A stretch of 64,000 nt of DNA from Gyromitra esculenta (GCA_038503075.1 JBCAML010000006.1:1364001-1428000); one strand, 5' to 3'. Shown: positions 1 to 13,275, counted from the stretch's first letter. Numbers and translations are program-made. Notes: generated from the sequence alone by a model not told the origin.

Positions 1-2376
1 GGTGGTCGGAGAGCGCGGACGGGGTGCATCCAGACAAAACTTCACAGAGACACGCCTTTGGGAATTATTGGACGAAACGGCCAGAGAACTATCTGCCTGT
101 AGCGATCAACAGTCCTGCTGGATCCGACGAGGGTTGAAGAATGTCAGCTCCGTGAAAGCAAACAGGCACCGACCGTATCGCTCAGATATACGGGAAGCTG
201 AATAGGAGTAGCTGGGGCTGGGGCTGGGGATCAAGACTAATGGGCATCGTCGATCTGTGTGGAAGGTGCGAAGGTTTCGACCAGCGTGATAGCTAAGGAG
301 ATGAGTGCAAAGAAAAGAAAAAGTCGCCGTCGCAGGGTTTTACACCCATGAGGGAAACTTGTGTTTGGGGATACACAGGACAGGGCTACGCAGGGGGGAG
401 TGCGAAAACCACAAGCACTGAGTGGACAGGATTCAGAAAAAACAAAAGAACGGGGATGAGGACAGCCTGGAGGGACAAAAAATAGCTACCGGACTGCGCG
501 CTGACGATGACGATAAAGGCAACAAGAATAGTACAAGTACTGAGTGACGGACCTTTTGAATTCTCTCTCAAGACGATTGCTGGCCAATACGCTCAAGTCG
601 TTCCCATGCGGGCAGGTTTCTGCAATAACGATGACCGCCCTGGTCCCCGACCAACCCCCCCTTCGACGGTGGTGTTTCTGGCCCTTTTCTTTTCCTTTCT
701 GTCTGAGCAGTGTCTCTCTCCGAGAGGTTGGCTCGAAATAAATAGAGTGAAATAAAATAAAAGTGGTTCCTCGGAACACCTGTTCTATTTGCAAGCGTTT
801 CGCAGGTCGACAGCCGGACAGGCCGAAATGACGGGTGGCTGCTGCTCTAGAGTGCACAAAACTCCTTCCCCCTCCCCAGACAGTACTGCTGGTGCTGTCT
901 GTTCCCGAGCGACCGGCGGGCGAGCGCTGGTTGCTGTTGCGGGCGTTGGTGGCTTGGTTTCGCTTCCCCGTGGGCCTCTTCTCCGTCTTCCTCCTCCGCA
1001 CTACCGTTGATATTGGAGTCGACGGGAATTTGGGGTGTTTCAGTTCGTGATCCCTCCCAGCAAGAAATGCGCAGCGTTATATCGGGGGACGTCCGAGGGA
1101 GGCCAGGAAACGTTTGGTCGACGGCTAGGTACGTTCTCTACTGGCTGGACATGGACATGGTATGGTGGTCCAGCGGGGTTAGGTGTGCGGGAAGCCTGCG
1201 AATTGGGATGAGGAGTCTAGATGGGCTTGCTGGTTGGACGAGAATGGCAGGCGGAGACTTGGGCTTTGGTTGCTGGGACAATGGATTCAAGGCACTGGAC
1301 AGGAAGGCACAGCGCAGTGCGCAGATGTTGTTTCTATGGGGTATTGATTGGGAATACTGGATGAGCGAGGGAGTTTTGGCTGATCGAAACAGCAAGATGA
1401 GCAGGCAGCAATCGAGGGGGCTGCGTCTCTGCTCTACTCTCGAACCTGCCCCCCTTTCTGCTGCTTCTCCTCATACCTCAGGTGTCACCGCTGCTGATTG
1501 TGTGGTGAGTTTCCCTCATTCATCATTCCTGGCTTCGTGAGCTGGCAACAAACTGCCTGCCTGCCTGGCCCGTGCACCGCATCGCCGACTGTCATAATGG
1601 CCTCACTGGGGAAAAGAGAATATTACTGTTTCTCTCGCAAGCCAAACCAGCCCAAGAACCACGGCAGACCAGATCTAGAGACAGGCGGACGGACAGCCTT
1701 CTCACCATCTCGCTGAAAGATGGCCGTGGGGAAGCGAAAGTTCCATGGAACCCCATCCAGCCAGGGCTATTCTACCAACTGAGAAAAGCGCCCCTCCTCC
1801 ATCGCGGGGCGCGGGTGGTGATCATGATCGTGACATGATGGAATCAACGGGAGACCTCCTCAGATCCGCCTACACGTATTTTAAACACCTGCGCACCCTT
1901 CTGCATACATAAACCCAACTGAGGTGTTCCATACGTCTAACGCTTCTTCTCCTTCTTCTTCACTTTACGCATTTTGTTTTTTTCTACCCCCGACGGAGAA
2001 TCCCGGAACCCACTCTTTTCTAACCGATCCCCAGTCCCCAATAAATTCACCGTTTCGCACCCGGTTTTACCTCACAAAACAATCCCCAAAAAGCAAAAAA
2101 CCCGGGACACAACCGTGAATGTGCTGGACGCACAAACAATATATACCACTAGATTTCTACCTAGTCTAGATCTCCACAACCTTACTCGTGAGTCCGGTCA
2201 TGGTCTCAATCCCCGAGTCTGAGGTCTACAATGGTCGAGTTCACCTGATCATTGTCCTCCCCCCCTCTTCTCTTCCCCCCCACTTCAGCCGGAATTGGAC
2301 CTTTGCACCGAATTCACGCAGAGCTTTTCATATGTACTGTTTATACGAGTACAGGACAACATGCGCCTAGCTTCTA

Positions 2377-2394
2377 TAGCTAGCTAGCTAGCTA
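2377..2394. repeat. TAGC tetranucleotide microsatellite
   Basis: Four and a half tandem copies of TAGC are read directly. No function is suggested. Confidence 0.9.
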
Positions 2395-2912
2395 AATATA
2401 AAAGTTGTCTATCTATAATTCCATTTATTTTTTTAGTGCACGGCTGGAATATACTGAGGGCGGTAAATAAATAAATAAATACACCGTTGAGTTTGTGAAA
2501 TCAGCGACACGCAACCCCTCACTCGAGTCGCGCGAGATCAATTGTTGAGGAGTGGACAATGGACAGTGGACAGTGGAGACACACTACTTGCTTACTCCGC
2601 AGCAGCGCAGGAGAACTCGCACATCACAGCGGCATACACATTCGCAGGAGTACATATATGTACTTACAAAGAACTACAGAACTACAGGGAGGGTGAGGGG
2701 AGAGAGCCAAAATAAGCCACATGTGTGTACTACTCTACTCTACAGAGCTGCGGGAAAAGAAAAAATATATATCGTTCCTGACCGTTATGACCAGTACTCT
2801 CTGCAATGAAGATGCGAATTAGTTTAGGGTAGAATTTGGGGGGGGAGGGTGAGGGGTGAGGGGTGAGTATACGTATGCAATGTGGATATTGTTGTGCTAC
2901 GTTGGTTTTAAT

Positions 2913-2936
2913 TTGCTTTGCTTTGCTTTGCTTTGC
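2913..2936. repeat. GCTTT pentanucleotide microsatellite
   Basis: Nearly five tandem copies of TTGCT/GCTTT are read directly, in an intergenic stretch. Confidence 0.9.
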
Positions 2937-5900
2937 GAGGGGACGCGGTAGATAGGTATCTCCATATATATACATATACATATACTCTACTTTACTGCAA
3001 TGTACCTCCGCCGCGCGCGCAGGGGCGCCATTCTCCCGTAGCCCGTGACTACATATGTGGCCGCCCATGCACAAATGCGTACTAACTAGCCGACTGGCCG
3101 ACCGACTTAGGCGGTCACGAGGGATCACTCGGGAATTAACGTTTTCTTTATTTATTTATGGAACTCCATGGTGGACATGTGCTGCGGTTGTTGTGTATGT
3201 ATAGTAGTGTTCTCGTATTCGATGGTACGTACGTATACTGCGATGGACTTTTCACCCAGACTTGGTCGCAGCGGTATATATAGAAATCAACGGAATACAT
3301 TCATCTAACCTAGGTCTTGTTCGTTAATCGTCTCTTGCGACTTCTTCTCTGACGATAAGATTGCCGTAAGTGGATACGGTAAGCAGATCAGATAGAAGAC
3401 TTCAAATAAACTTCAAGGGGAAAATCCCACCGAAAGCCCACATGCACACTGAAGATGCAGTGCCACAACCCTGGGTGGGCCTGTACCCGTTAATTCACCG
3501 TAAGTATAAGACCTGAACATTAAATCCCCCCGACAAGGCATCAGTTTAACTATTAAAAACTCACTACTCCCGTGACGTGAGAATCGGAGACAGCAGCTAA
3601 CCAAGTAAGCCCTAAGCCCGTAGACTATTAATACACCGATGAACAGATCTGGAAACTCTGTGAAATACTGTGCATTGATTGGTCTTTGGATACTTTCAAT
3701 GTAGCTACCTCCTAACTCAGTTCAAACCCTACTATAGTTGCGCGATAGAGAAGGGAGGAGCCGTGGATCCGAGTAGATTCTATATATGTCAATTAGGGTT
3801 TTTCGGGTCGCTAGATTTCGGTCAAAGACCCGTGCCAGTGGCATTACTATAGCTATAGGATCGGGGTTTAATCGGCATGTGTATCAAAAGCTTTGCCCGG
3901 GCGAGGAATGAGGTCAGATTTCTGCACTGGTTCTGTATAAATACATCTAGCCTAAGCTTCCTCCGTAGATGATTGTTTTGATACATATAGTAAAACTCTT
4001 TTAGAGGTTGATTATCCTGTCCGTTAGGATTAGCGAGCTAGATCTCATAGTAGATATTAGCTGGGATTTTCGGAGCCTTTATGTGGGGTACTGGGGTTCC
4101 GCAAAATAACGACCTGTACAAGATGTCCATTCAATTGATGTCACCTGGTATGTACCATCGCCAGGAAAGACGTAACACTGTCAAAGTACTGTGGGATAGA
4201 GTGCTAGCCATATCCAAGGGAAACTCCTCTACATATCCAATTATTTGTGGTAGTGATCGACAACTCTCTGAGAAGAAACGCAGTCCTAAAAACTCAATAG
4301 TTTGACTTACAGTTAGAAACCAAAGTTAGTAATTCCGAATGGTAAGAGGAGCGTTGTGGGATTTCGGGGGTTCGGGTAAAAAGAGTAGGGGGACTCGGTT
4401 GCTAAGCTAAACCCCCGTGTGCTTGAGGTTTACCCCAACACTTGGCGTGGCGTAATCCATGTCTCGCGTTAATATGCTAACTAACTAACGCGTTGCGCAA
4501 AATCCATAAATTCGATTGATTAACATCGCGATGGCGATCTAACACGATCCCTGCATTTGCTTGCGTCAACCCTTTTTTTAGCAAATCAGGATTTCGTAAA
4601 TTGTGGGGAGAGGAGACGCTAGGCTAGTTTGGGAACTGTAGCTCGGGGGTTTGTTTAATTTGTACAGATTGCGAGAATACATGTGGAGATTGGGAATCGT
4701 GAGAGAGAGCTCGCCACCGCTCTTATTTAAATCTGAAGTACTGGCCTGGCCTGGCCGTGGACTAACCATGTTCCGTGGTTCGGAGACGGAGAAATTAAGT
4801 CGGCTGAGCCATGATCACGAGTATACTATCGCCACTGTCTGTGACACGCTTCAATTAAGCAGGCCACTATGGATACTGATGGAAATGGCAAAAGAGTCTT
4901 GTGTTTCTTAGTTTTTTATTATTATTGCTATTCACTAGAGGTGTTTGGTATTTGCATTATTGATAATAGATCGACAGAAACATAATTGAAACACAGTACA
5001 TGGTTTTGTTGAATGAAGACAGGAGCGCTCAACAGTTTAGTCCACAATCAGGCTCAACTATCGGGTAATCTCCGTTCCACCAAGCAAAGCATAGACACGT
5101 ATTTTTCCGTAATTCTATTCAATCTTTCGAGGTGTTCTGGAGATATCACTTCACTCTTCAAGGTCACCTGTGTGGGCGTAGGGGCACTCCACACTATCGT
5201 AGCTGCGAGCATATATATATTGATGGGCTGGTTATATATAAGGAATGAGGTTTGGCGAATCGCTCAAGAGGATATACAGATCGACACATAATCGACACAT
5301 CATACGGTTCCGTATCTCACAAGTTTCCTCTAATCTTTAAGATTAGAAACGCATAGCTACCTGACCCGTGCTCAGTACTCTGATATAACCATAATCTAAG
5401 GGCTCGACTTGTTGCTCCACATATCACGCGGGCTCGAGTCTACATCTCCTTACGGATAACCTCGGTATAGATAGAATAGAGGAGAAGTCTTTATCACTCC
5501 ATATTGCGTATATACCCATAGGGGGTGGCGGCTTGCGAATCCTCTTTCTCTATCAAGCTATATATGTCGGTGCTCACACGCGCCTCCCCACAAATTACCC
5601 CAAATTGATGTGGATCGTTCGAGAGGTGGTTACCATGGGCCCCCCGCCTGTCTGTCCTTCGGCCACCCCGCATCTTCGCTTATGCAGCTCTGGCCCCGTG
5701 AGGGCTTTTTGGGGGCTCTTAATTCGCCTGAGGGAGTGCTGTAGGAGGACAGTGTCATGAAGTGGCAAGCCATCAAGCTCGGATCAACAATTCGGCTATT
5801 CTTTATTCCCCAACAGCACCTCTATGCTTGTTTCCTATTGCGGAAGAAGAACACCGCCATCATAGCAGAATATGGGCGAGGCGTGGAAGAATGTTATCAC

Positions 5901-6420
5901 TGTTGTCCAGACACAGACATGAAGATCCCGCGCCACTTGCTTCAAGGAGTGATTTACTTATGGAGATCTTTTATCACCGTGGGGGGTGAGGCCTATACTG
6001 GACTTCGTAGTGGGTCTTTACTGAGTATCGCGGTTACATACTTAGTTGGGTTAAACTGTGAATACTACGCCATGGAGTTGGGTGGCGACTGGATCAACGT
6101 TGGAATTGATACCTGGAATGCATGGACCATTCAGGGCGTTTTTGTGTAATCTTGAATTTCCCTCTCTCTCATGCGAACTGTGGAGATGTAGGATTGTAGA
6201 TGTATATAAGAGTGCTGTAATCCGCGGTTCTTAGGTCTGTACCAGAGTTCGAATCACAGGAAATATACCTTCCACCAACCCATTCTTCCTCTTAATTTCT
6301 TTTACGGTACATTACCACCTCCGGCAGAGCTACTTCGAACACCAAAGTACTCTACAGAAAAGCACTTATCTACTCTTTATCTCGTCCAATCGATACAACC
6401 ACAATCCACCTCACATCAAA

Positions 6421-6906
6421 ATGATATCCCCCTCCGAGCCAACATCTAAATACGAAGGCTCCCTCAACCGGCACTACAACCACCGCATGCAAATCCTCTT
6501 CCCCGGTCCAGCCGCCCGTCCTGAATCTCCGCCGCCGGTACAGTTCCAGGGTCCAGCAGAGTCCAATTCCCGGCGGTCATCATTCAACGACGCGGAGCCA
6601 TCGAGAGTGCTGAGAGATGTCAGAAGGGAAGAGGAAGTCGAGTTTGAAATCAGGTGCAGGATTCGCGGGTTAGAGAGGTGTCAAACGTCTGGGGACGATC
6701 AGCACGGGAAGGAGTGGGAGGTTTTTTTTTTTTTTTTTTTGTTAAATCATTGTTTCATTGTTTTATATGGGTACAAGAATATCACATGCAACCGAAGTTA
6801 TGGCGTAAACAAAACCCCTACTCTCCAAACCCTCCTAGACAAAAAGAAATACAAAAAAAACAATACATTTAGCGACACATGTTATTGGTGGAGCCGATGG
6901 TGGTGA
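6421..6906 (+). CDS. Small hypothetical protein, doubtful 3' part
   Basis: This 161-residue open frame is not recognised as any family. The first ~100 residues look like coding sequence: proline-, serine- and arginine-rich, C-rich at third positions, with an ATG in a good context (CAAAATGA). It is preceded by a C/A-rich leader and a TATATAAG motif about 220 bases upstream, as in fungal promoters. After residue ~100 the frame runs into a tract of about 19 T (6,722-6,740), read as polyphenylalanine, and then into A/T-rich sequence of a different character. The real protein may end sooner, be spliced there, or be a decayed fragment. No domain, signal peptide or membrane segment was identified in the credible part. 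Confidence 0.35.
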   Translation: MISPSEPTSKYEGSLNRHYNHRMQILFPGPAARPESPPPVQFQGPAESNSRRSSFNDAEPSRVLRDVRREEEVEFEIRCRIRGLERCQTSGDDQHGKEWEVFFFFFLLNHCFIVLYGYKNITCNRSYGVNKTPTLQTLLDKKKYKKNNTFSDTCYWWSRWW

Positions 6907-9900
6907 GGCACAGTGTGTGTGATTGGTAGACTACTGCTGGCCTTGGTAGTAGTAGTCTGCTGGCGCATCAAGCACAAACGAAGTAGAGATGGAGGCGCGC
7001 ACTAAGCGGGGGCGAAGAGTGGCTAGTAACCGAGATCCAGTAACCGAGATCCGAGATTCGAGTTGCAGCCGAAGAGAGGAGAGGGGGCCCTTGAGTCTCA
7101 CTAGGAGAGGGCAAAGGGTGAGAAGTGTATCATGATGGATGCTTCCCTAAAAGGGCATCATGAGAAGAGGAGAGGTATCACGAAGCGGGGGTGAAGCCTA
7201 AGTGCTAAAGACTTTTGGCCCTGTGTCACCCCGTTGCAACGCAGAAGGAGGAGTTGTAGCTTCAAGCGAGTGAAGTGTACAGGAGAAGGAGCATGGAAGG
7301 AGTGGGAGGATTAAGAGTTAAGATATATATATGGGCCTTTGCTGTAGTGGTTTCTGTTTTTCGTCTACTCGTGGTTCATTTCCCGCGTTTGCATTTTTTG
7401 CGAGGCGAGATATTTGTACAAAGAATATATATATTTGAGCTGCCATATTCGATCTCCGCTGGATTGATAAGCCGTACAGACTTGTTCAATTGATCGAGTA
7501 CCAAGCTATACCATTGCCGACCAAGCCGGAACAAGTTAACGAACTGGTCGTTAGAGGTTTAGAACTAGTCTGTAAATGATAGACTCCCCGGTCCATCTCT
7601 CCTGGTATTGTAAACAGCTTTTTCCGAAGAAACTAATTACTAGCACCGCAGCCGTCTATACACGTGATCAAGTTCAGATGGGTGGAGAAAATAAGCACCT
7701 GGCATACCCTATGTGCTCTTGAAGTGCAGCCCGCGCCCAACCACCCCAAGCCAACCCTGATATAGTTCGAAACGCAGTAGAAAATGAGAGAGCTCTACTA
7801 CTCAGAAATTTGCTCTCTGCGTAGGCCACGGGCCCACTGGTACTCGCCACGCTTTGCATGATGGACGATGAATATTAAAAACTAATTCTATAAGCGTAAA
7901 TTCGGTGCGGATTAGTTTTCTTTGGGGGTAACCTAAGTTGGTCTCTTCATCTGCAATTCTAGTTTATTCTCCCTTCGCCTGTCGACGTACGCCGTCGGCT
8001 AGTACCGCTTTTAGGATACCTATTTCACCTGCCGGAAACTTCTTCACACAATGCTGGATGGTGAGGCCCAAGAAGGGCCGCAGTGAATAACTAGAGTGCC
8101 ATCTACAGTTAGTCGACTAGCTAGTCTGACTGGTACACAAGACAAGTTACTATTAAATGATACTCCCTTAAACAAACAAAATATGATTTTTGAGTTTTAG
8201 CTTAGGGTGTCCGGGGGTGAGGGTGAGGATGAGGGTTCTGTTTAATAAAAGATCGATGTGCCCTCTTGCACTCTTGAATTCCCACCCCTCCCTCGGGGTT
8301 CAAACTTAAATTATCCCTAATAGATGATCCTGGACATGTACAATGCTCAGTCCGCTATATTCCTACCTCTTGGCTAAGCTGATTTTTGAGAGTTTTTCCA
8401 GATACCCTCCACCCCCGGGAAGTATCTAGTACTAACTTGTCCGAATAATAGTACTCTATATTCTATGGAATTAATTACAGACCAAGCACGTCCGACAGCC
8501 TCTCTAGCCTCGAACTCAACCATACAAAACTAGATCATCTCACACACAGATCCGAAGAGGGCTGGACGAATCAGTTGAACACCTTTGGCGGCAGTCAACT
8601 ACAGTCGGCCGAAAGGGTGGGTAGCTCAACATGAGTCTATCCGAGGATAAATCGCCGGTTCCTGGTCGGGAACATGACAGTATTGCATCTAACAGCGGCG
8701 GCGGTGGTGAAGGTGTCACGAGTGAGAGTTTGTGATGTGGATAACTCGCAAACCCCCGAGCAACACCCCCGTCCAACAGTAATACAATGCTAAAAGCCTC
8801 CAAGGGTGACAATACTCGCAGTACACAGAGAAAGCGTGACTCACTCTCGGCCTACCTCTGTCGAACGTGCTACGGGTGCAGGGATAAGTGATTCAAAGTG
8901 GCGGTGCCCTAGGTCTGAATCGAACTCTTCCTCACACCAGTTATTACAGCGATTTTCAATCATTCTTGTATCTTCTATCTTTGCATGGTTTCCTTCCTTT
9001 TATTAACTTCATCGTGATAGTGATTTTGGGCACATTTTGTAAGTGAATGCTGGTGCTTGCGTACCCGCAGCACCGCCACTTTGCATCACTTAGCCCTACA
9101 CCCGTAGTACATACATATACAAAGACACATTAAGTTATCTATAAAACATAAATACAACAGCCACCACCAATCCATCCTTATGCCTTAGGAGCAAAGATGG
9201 AGAAAGGGAGGCTCTGTGTTACGTCCCCCAAAGCACCCGTTAAACATGGATCGCGATCCGAAACCCCTTTACTGCATGCGTGGTGCGCTGCGCAGACTAT
9301 ATCCGGAGGGATATGATATGCATCCGTGGACAAAAATCGCATGTAAAGCCATGTTGTCGTGAATCACTCGAAACGTGGAAGTACGAAAACATTTAACGTC
9401 ACTGATTCGATAGACAGTCCTCGTAATAGCAGAGTAATAGGTATTGAGCCATTCTAGAGAACGCCTCTTAAGGGACGTACTGTGTTCTCGTAAATAGGAG
9501 GCTTAGACTGATTACCGCCAAAGGCAGAACTAGAGTCCTCAGGCTCAATTCTGCGAGCCTCGCTAAGAAATGCCAAGAGATGCTGACAACGTCCATACAG
9601 AAGTTGAACAATAACCATGGAACCCCGAATTCGAAAGCCAACGAACGCTGCATTGAAGCCTGGCAAGGTTGGCTTTCTGAAACCAATGAATCGTAATCAA
9701 ATTTACCCCGAGTCAGGGGAGTCTGTAGTTCTAGACTTCTAGCCTCGTATATACGCGTCGCAAAATCTACGGGATTCCGTTGCACAGTGCCAAATGTGCT
9801 CTCTCGGCCGATAGCGATTCTAACAGCTTTTAGTTTTTATAAGTTATACTAGTTCAGGCCAGATCTCCAGTTGAAACCCATAGAACACCGCCGTTACTTG

Positions 9901-10201
9901 AGTAGAATATCGAAGTACTACGCAATTGGCACTGCCATGTGTCTGAAAGTGGATGCGCCCGCTGGTTTGGTCGGGGACGGCCAAAAGAGTTGCACCGTCT
10001 CCGGAAGCCAAGTCACCCGCAAGCCGGTGGAAAATAGTTGTTCCGTCCACGTGAAGATGAATAATCGGATCTAGCGGGTCTCTGGAGAAGTATTTATTCT
10101 GTCCAAAAGGCCTCCGGATGGAATCTTTTGCATCAGCAAGCAAACATCAGAATATCATCACATCCCATCAATCTCCATACTCCATCACACCAGTTCCAAC
10201 C
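6907..10201. other. Non-coding stretch
   Basis: No gene is supported. Around 7,030-7,060 a short phrase (GTAACCGAGATCC) is repeated in tandem, and 7,120-7,200 contains related CATCATG/ATCATGA segments. The rest is A/T-rich intergenic sequence with frequent stops on both strands. The last ~100 bases before 10,202 are C/A-rich and probably the leader of the next gene. Confidence 0.5.
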
Positions 10202-10726
10202 ATGACTGCCATCACCATCACTCCTGAGCATGGGTAGGCCATCAATTTCTTCCTTCTTCTGCCCTCCTTAGTTGCAATTGACACTGACAACCGTGTTATT
10301 AGATACGTCCTCGCCGTCATGGCCCTCACCGGTTTCGTAGCCCAATGGCACGGCTTCGTTGCCGGTTCTGCCCGCAGAGCCTCCAAGGTCCAGTATCCCA
10401 ATGCCTATGCGAGCAACGAAGAGGCCGAGAAGGACACCGCCAAGTACACCTTCAACTGTGTGCAGCGCGCACACTCCAACTACATGGAGAACCTCTTCGT
10501 TGTTCTTCCCCTCATGATTACGTCCGGTATCCAGCACCCTGTGGCGACTGCCTCCCTTGGCTCAGTGTGGCTCGTTGGAAGGATTGTCTATACTCTTGGT
10601 TATAAGGGGAGCAAGCTTGGTGACAATGGAAAGGGGAGGTATAAGGGTATGTTTTATAACATTGGCCAGCTTGGGCTGATGATTACTTCGGGGATGAGCA
10701 TCTGGTCGCTTTGCTGCCCGAAATAG
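10202..10726 (+). CDS. Microsomal glutathione S-transferase 3-like protein (MAPEG family)
   Basis: The MAPEG family comprises small membrane enzymes of ER and other endomembranes that conjugate glutathione to, or reduce, lipid hydroperoxides and electrophiles. Two exons: 10,202-10,233 and 10,303-10,726, with a 69-base intron (GTAGGC...TTATTAG), giving 151 residues, the usual length. The join restores the N-terminal phrase G-Y-V-L-A-V-M-A-L-T-G-F typical of MGST3. Further family signatures are FNCVQRAHSNYMENLFV (about residues 60-76), the family glutathione-site region with its conserved Arg, Asn and Glu, and GRIVYTLGY (about 104-112). Three to four hydrophobic segments fit the four-helix topology. 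The ATG chosen gives the short N-terminus usual in fungal members. It stands alone on the plus strand; the next gene is convergent, 750 bases away. Confidence 0.93.
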
Positions 10727-11476
10727 AGGCTTGTATGATGGTGGTGGTAATGGGGATTTTGTATAATGGCGCATAGATTCGAGATCGAGGAGTAGTGGGA
10801 CTGCATCAATATAAAAGTCGAATTTCCTAAGTGTCTATCAGACAGGGTCATTAGAACATAAAAACATAATGTGAAGTAGCTATAGAGGACTGTGTAGGTG
10901 AGTGACTAAACATATAAGAGAAATCATACGTACTTTTTATGCTGCCAACAGACTTAATACCACAGCAACTGCTGTGGAGGGTATTTGCCTGTTATTTGTA
11001 CTTGTGCTCAACACCAAACCCAGAACTCCGGGCGCTGAGCGATCCGAAACGATATTTCTCAGCACGTGCATGGTATCACAGGTGCATACCATTGCGTGAC
11101 CAACCAGGATACTGACATGCTTGGGACTCCATTCTAAGCCTTGGGGGTCGTGGCTGGCTTATCTGCTGTTTGGCCGTGGTAGTGAGTGATTGGAGTGGTG
11201 CTGTGCTACATGAACTAATCCGGGGAGAAGTTATATGCGCATCTAGCGATCTGCGTCTGCTTACACACCCAAAACATCAACACCAATAGCTATGGCGCAA
11301 TATTTCTTATCAGTTCAAAACCTGTAGCTATGAAGATACAAGTTTAATTCCCGAAACGAGGATTGTATGTATCTACTTTCAATCATCCTTTTGACACTGC
11401 ACATATTATGATGTGCATTCTATGCGATAGCGCAGTTCCAGGCCGCTAAAGGGTAATATATACTCTCCTCCCAAAT
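10727..11476. other. Intergenic region between convergent genes
   Basis: This holds the 3' flanks of the MAPEG gene and the convergent acetyltransferase gene. No ORF or RNA gene is supported. Nothing else distinct is seen. Confidence 0.6.
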
Positions 11477-12415
11477 CTACAGATGTTTCTTCAGTTCTTC
11501 CTTAATGCTCTTCATCTCCAACTCCAGTCTCTCCATTCTCTGCAGCAGCCTCTGCACCTCAGCAGTGCTCCCCTTCTCCTTAGGCTCGTCCTTCGGTCCA
11601 ACATTCGGCTCACTATTTGCTTGTAGTGCCTCCGAACCCTCGAATACCAAACGCTTAATTATCCTCGCCGGATTCCCAGCAACAACACAGTTCGGCGGCA
11701 CGTCTCTAGTAACCACAGATCCCGCACCAACCACAACCCCATCCCCAATGGTGACGCCCGGCAAAACAATAACGTTCCCACCGAGCCAACAGTCCTCCCC
11801 AATAGTAATAGGGGCGCCCGACTCCGGGCCCTTCGTACCATTCCTTAGTGCTGCGGAGAGCGGGTGAGTGCCCGCGAATAGCGAGACTGATGGGCCGAGG
11901 AGCGTACGGGAGCCGATTTTTACCTGGAGCTTTCAGTATATATATGTGTGTATATATTGGCTACACAAACGGGATAGTTTGAGAGGGGGGAGGAGGGAGA
12001 CGCACGGTGCAGGTGTCGAGGATTGTACAGTTGAAATTGATAAACACGTTGTCGCCTAACTCGACTTTGTAGCCGTAGTCGCACACGAACGGTGCTTCGA
12101 TCCAGGGTGCGTTCTCGAGCTCTGATTCGGGGGTTGTTAGTGGGTCCAGTAATGGTTTTTGAACGATTCTTTTTTTTAATTACTCATCATTAGTTTTTTA
12201 ATGCGGAGAGAGAGAGAAAAGAAAAAAAGGATGGATGGGGGGATTCAAACATACTGGTTCCAGAGGTTTATACGCTCCACCTGGGAAATTCCGGAAGCGG
12301 TATTGAAAGCACGACAGGCTGCAGCGCACCGGGCTCTTTCGGCGACAAGCTCGGGAATGAAGGCGGTGTAGAGCTCGCCTCTTGCCATTTTTTCTTTTTC
12401 TACGGCGGCGTCCAT
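11477..12415 (-). CDS. Sugar O-acetyltransferase, maltose/galactoside acetyltransferase type
   Basis: Predicted to transfer acetyl from acetyl-CoA to a sugar hydroxyl; soluble and probably trimeric. Three exons in gene order: 12,255-12,415, 12,006-12,168 and 11,477-11,923, with consensus GT/AG introns, giving 256 residues. Residues ~8-45 form a maltose-acetyltransferase (Mac) N-terminal helical domain (GELYTAFIPELVAERARC). Residues ~80-185 are a left-handed parallel beta-helix of hexapeptide repeats with the phrases VFINFNCTILDT, SLFAGTHPLSAALRNGT (the likely catalytic His), DCWLGGN and GVTIGDGVVVGAGSVVTRDVP. The last ~65 residues are an extra tail, ending in a heptad-like coiled coil rich in Glu, Lys and Leu, that typical ~190-220-residue members lack. 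The reductase gene lies upstream on the same strand with about 860 bases between them, so shared transcription is unlikely. Substrate is unknown. Confidence 0.92.
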
Positions 12416-13275
12416 GGTGTTAATCCGAGGCGGAATATATTACCGATGTGGGGGGATTGTTATAGATTTGGGGATAGGTGGTGAGGGGGATAGCATCCAT
12501 ATAAACATGTGTGGGTGAAGCACAAAGGCCCAGAGACTTGGTATTCGGATGACTAATTGGCGACCAATCAAATGTATGAATCACACTCCCCAAGCTGCCC
12601 ATCACCAGGGGAGCAAGTTAGGGGATAATCACAGGAAAAACTAGGGCATTCGTCAAAAGTAAATGCGTTTTGGTACTACAGCCCTAAGTAAGTCAGTCTG
12701 TTTCGTGGCAATTGGGCGTTACTCTAGTATTTCGATCATTGGTATGTCGTTTCAACCAGCGAGCTAAAAGAAAGCCGGCCGGCCGCTGCATGGAAAATCA
12801 CTCGTGTTCTATTGATATATCTAACGAGAGCCCAATAGTCTAGTTTAAAATCCGCCCTCTCCAGATAGAGCTAACAGAAACCCTAAACCTAGCTCCAAGC
12901 CCTCCCTCTTTTCTTCTAGCCCCCTCTCCCCCAATACCGGCCACCAACCACAGGCATAAAACGCTGAGAAATCTTGGATCTAAGTTCATAAAACCCATCC
13001 ATCTTATCTCTAGTCTTAATAGCTTCACTAGGATCAGAATTACTGGAGTCTAGTTGGAGGCCTCCTGCCTTATGAACCTCTGAGAATATCAACTTGGGTA
13101 GCTAACAGTAGTTTTCAATTACAACTAGCGATTTAGAACCAAAGCAGAAGCATGTACATCTCAAAGGCCTTATCCAACAAATATATAAAAATCGGCCTTT
13201 ATGTCCCGATACTACATAACTTCTAGTTTCACCATAGCCAGCCAGCCACCCTCATCCAATATTTGCGACATATAT
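12416..13275. other. Intergenic region
   Basis: Upstream region of the acetyltransferase gene and 3' flank of the reductase gene. No ORF, RNA gene or repeat is supported. A GGCCGGCC palindrome occurs at about 12,776. Confidence 0.6.

Larger units (their letters stand above)
1..6420. other. Non-coding stretch with promoter-like and simple-repeat sequence
   Basis: No convincing gene is seen. Open frames here are short, overlap on both strands and lack splice or family support. The part from about 1,850 to 2,190 resembles a fungal promoter and 5' leader: an A/T-rich TATA-like stretch, then pyrimidine-rich CTTCTTCT tracts. Simple repeats occur at 2,377-2,394 (TAGC), 2,464-2,480 (TAAA) and 2,913-2,936 (GCTTT). 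Positions 2,840-2,870 are G-rich (GTGAGGG repeats). A small perfect inverted repeat, CTAATCTT with AAGATTAG, lies near 5,334. From about 6,200 there is a TATATAAG motif followed by a C/A-rich leader that leads into the ORF at 6,421. Confidence 0.5.

Noticed and set aside
486..1001. 171-residue open frame on the minus strand
   Set aside because: Arg/Ser-rich with random composition, equally open frames on the other strand, no family feature or leader.
1007..1540. 177-residue open frame on the plus strand
   Set aside because: No domain, no codon bias, overlaps open frames in other phases; likely chance.
5757..6149. 130-residue open frame
   Set aside because: No recognisable motif or promoter; A/T-rich sequence with Cys/Trp-rich random composition.
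6240..6262. tRNA-like B-box phrase GTTCGAATC
   Set aside because: No matching A box, acceptor stem or cloverleaf could be drawn around it.
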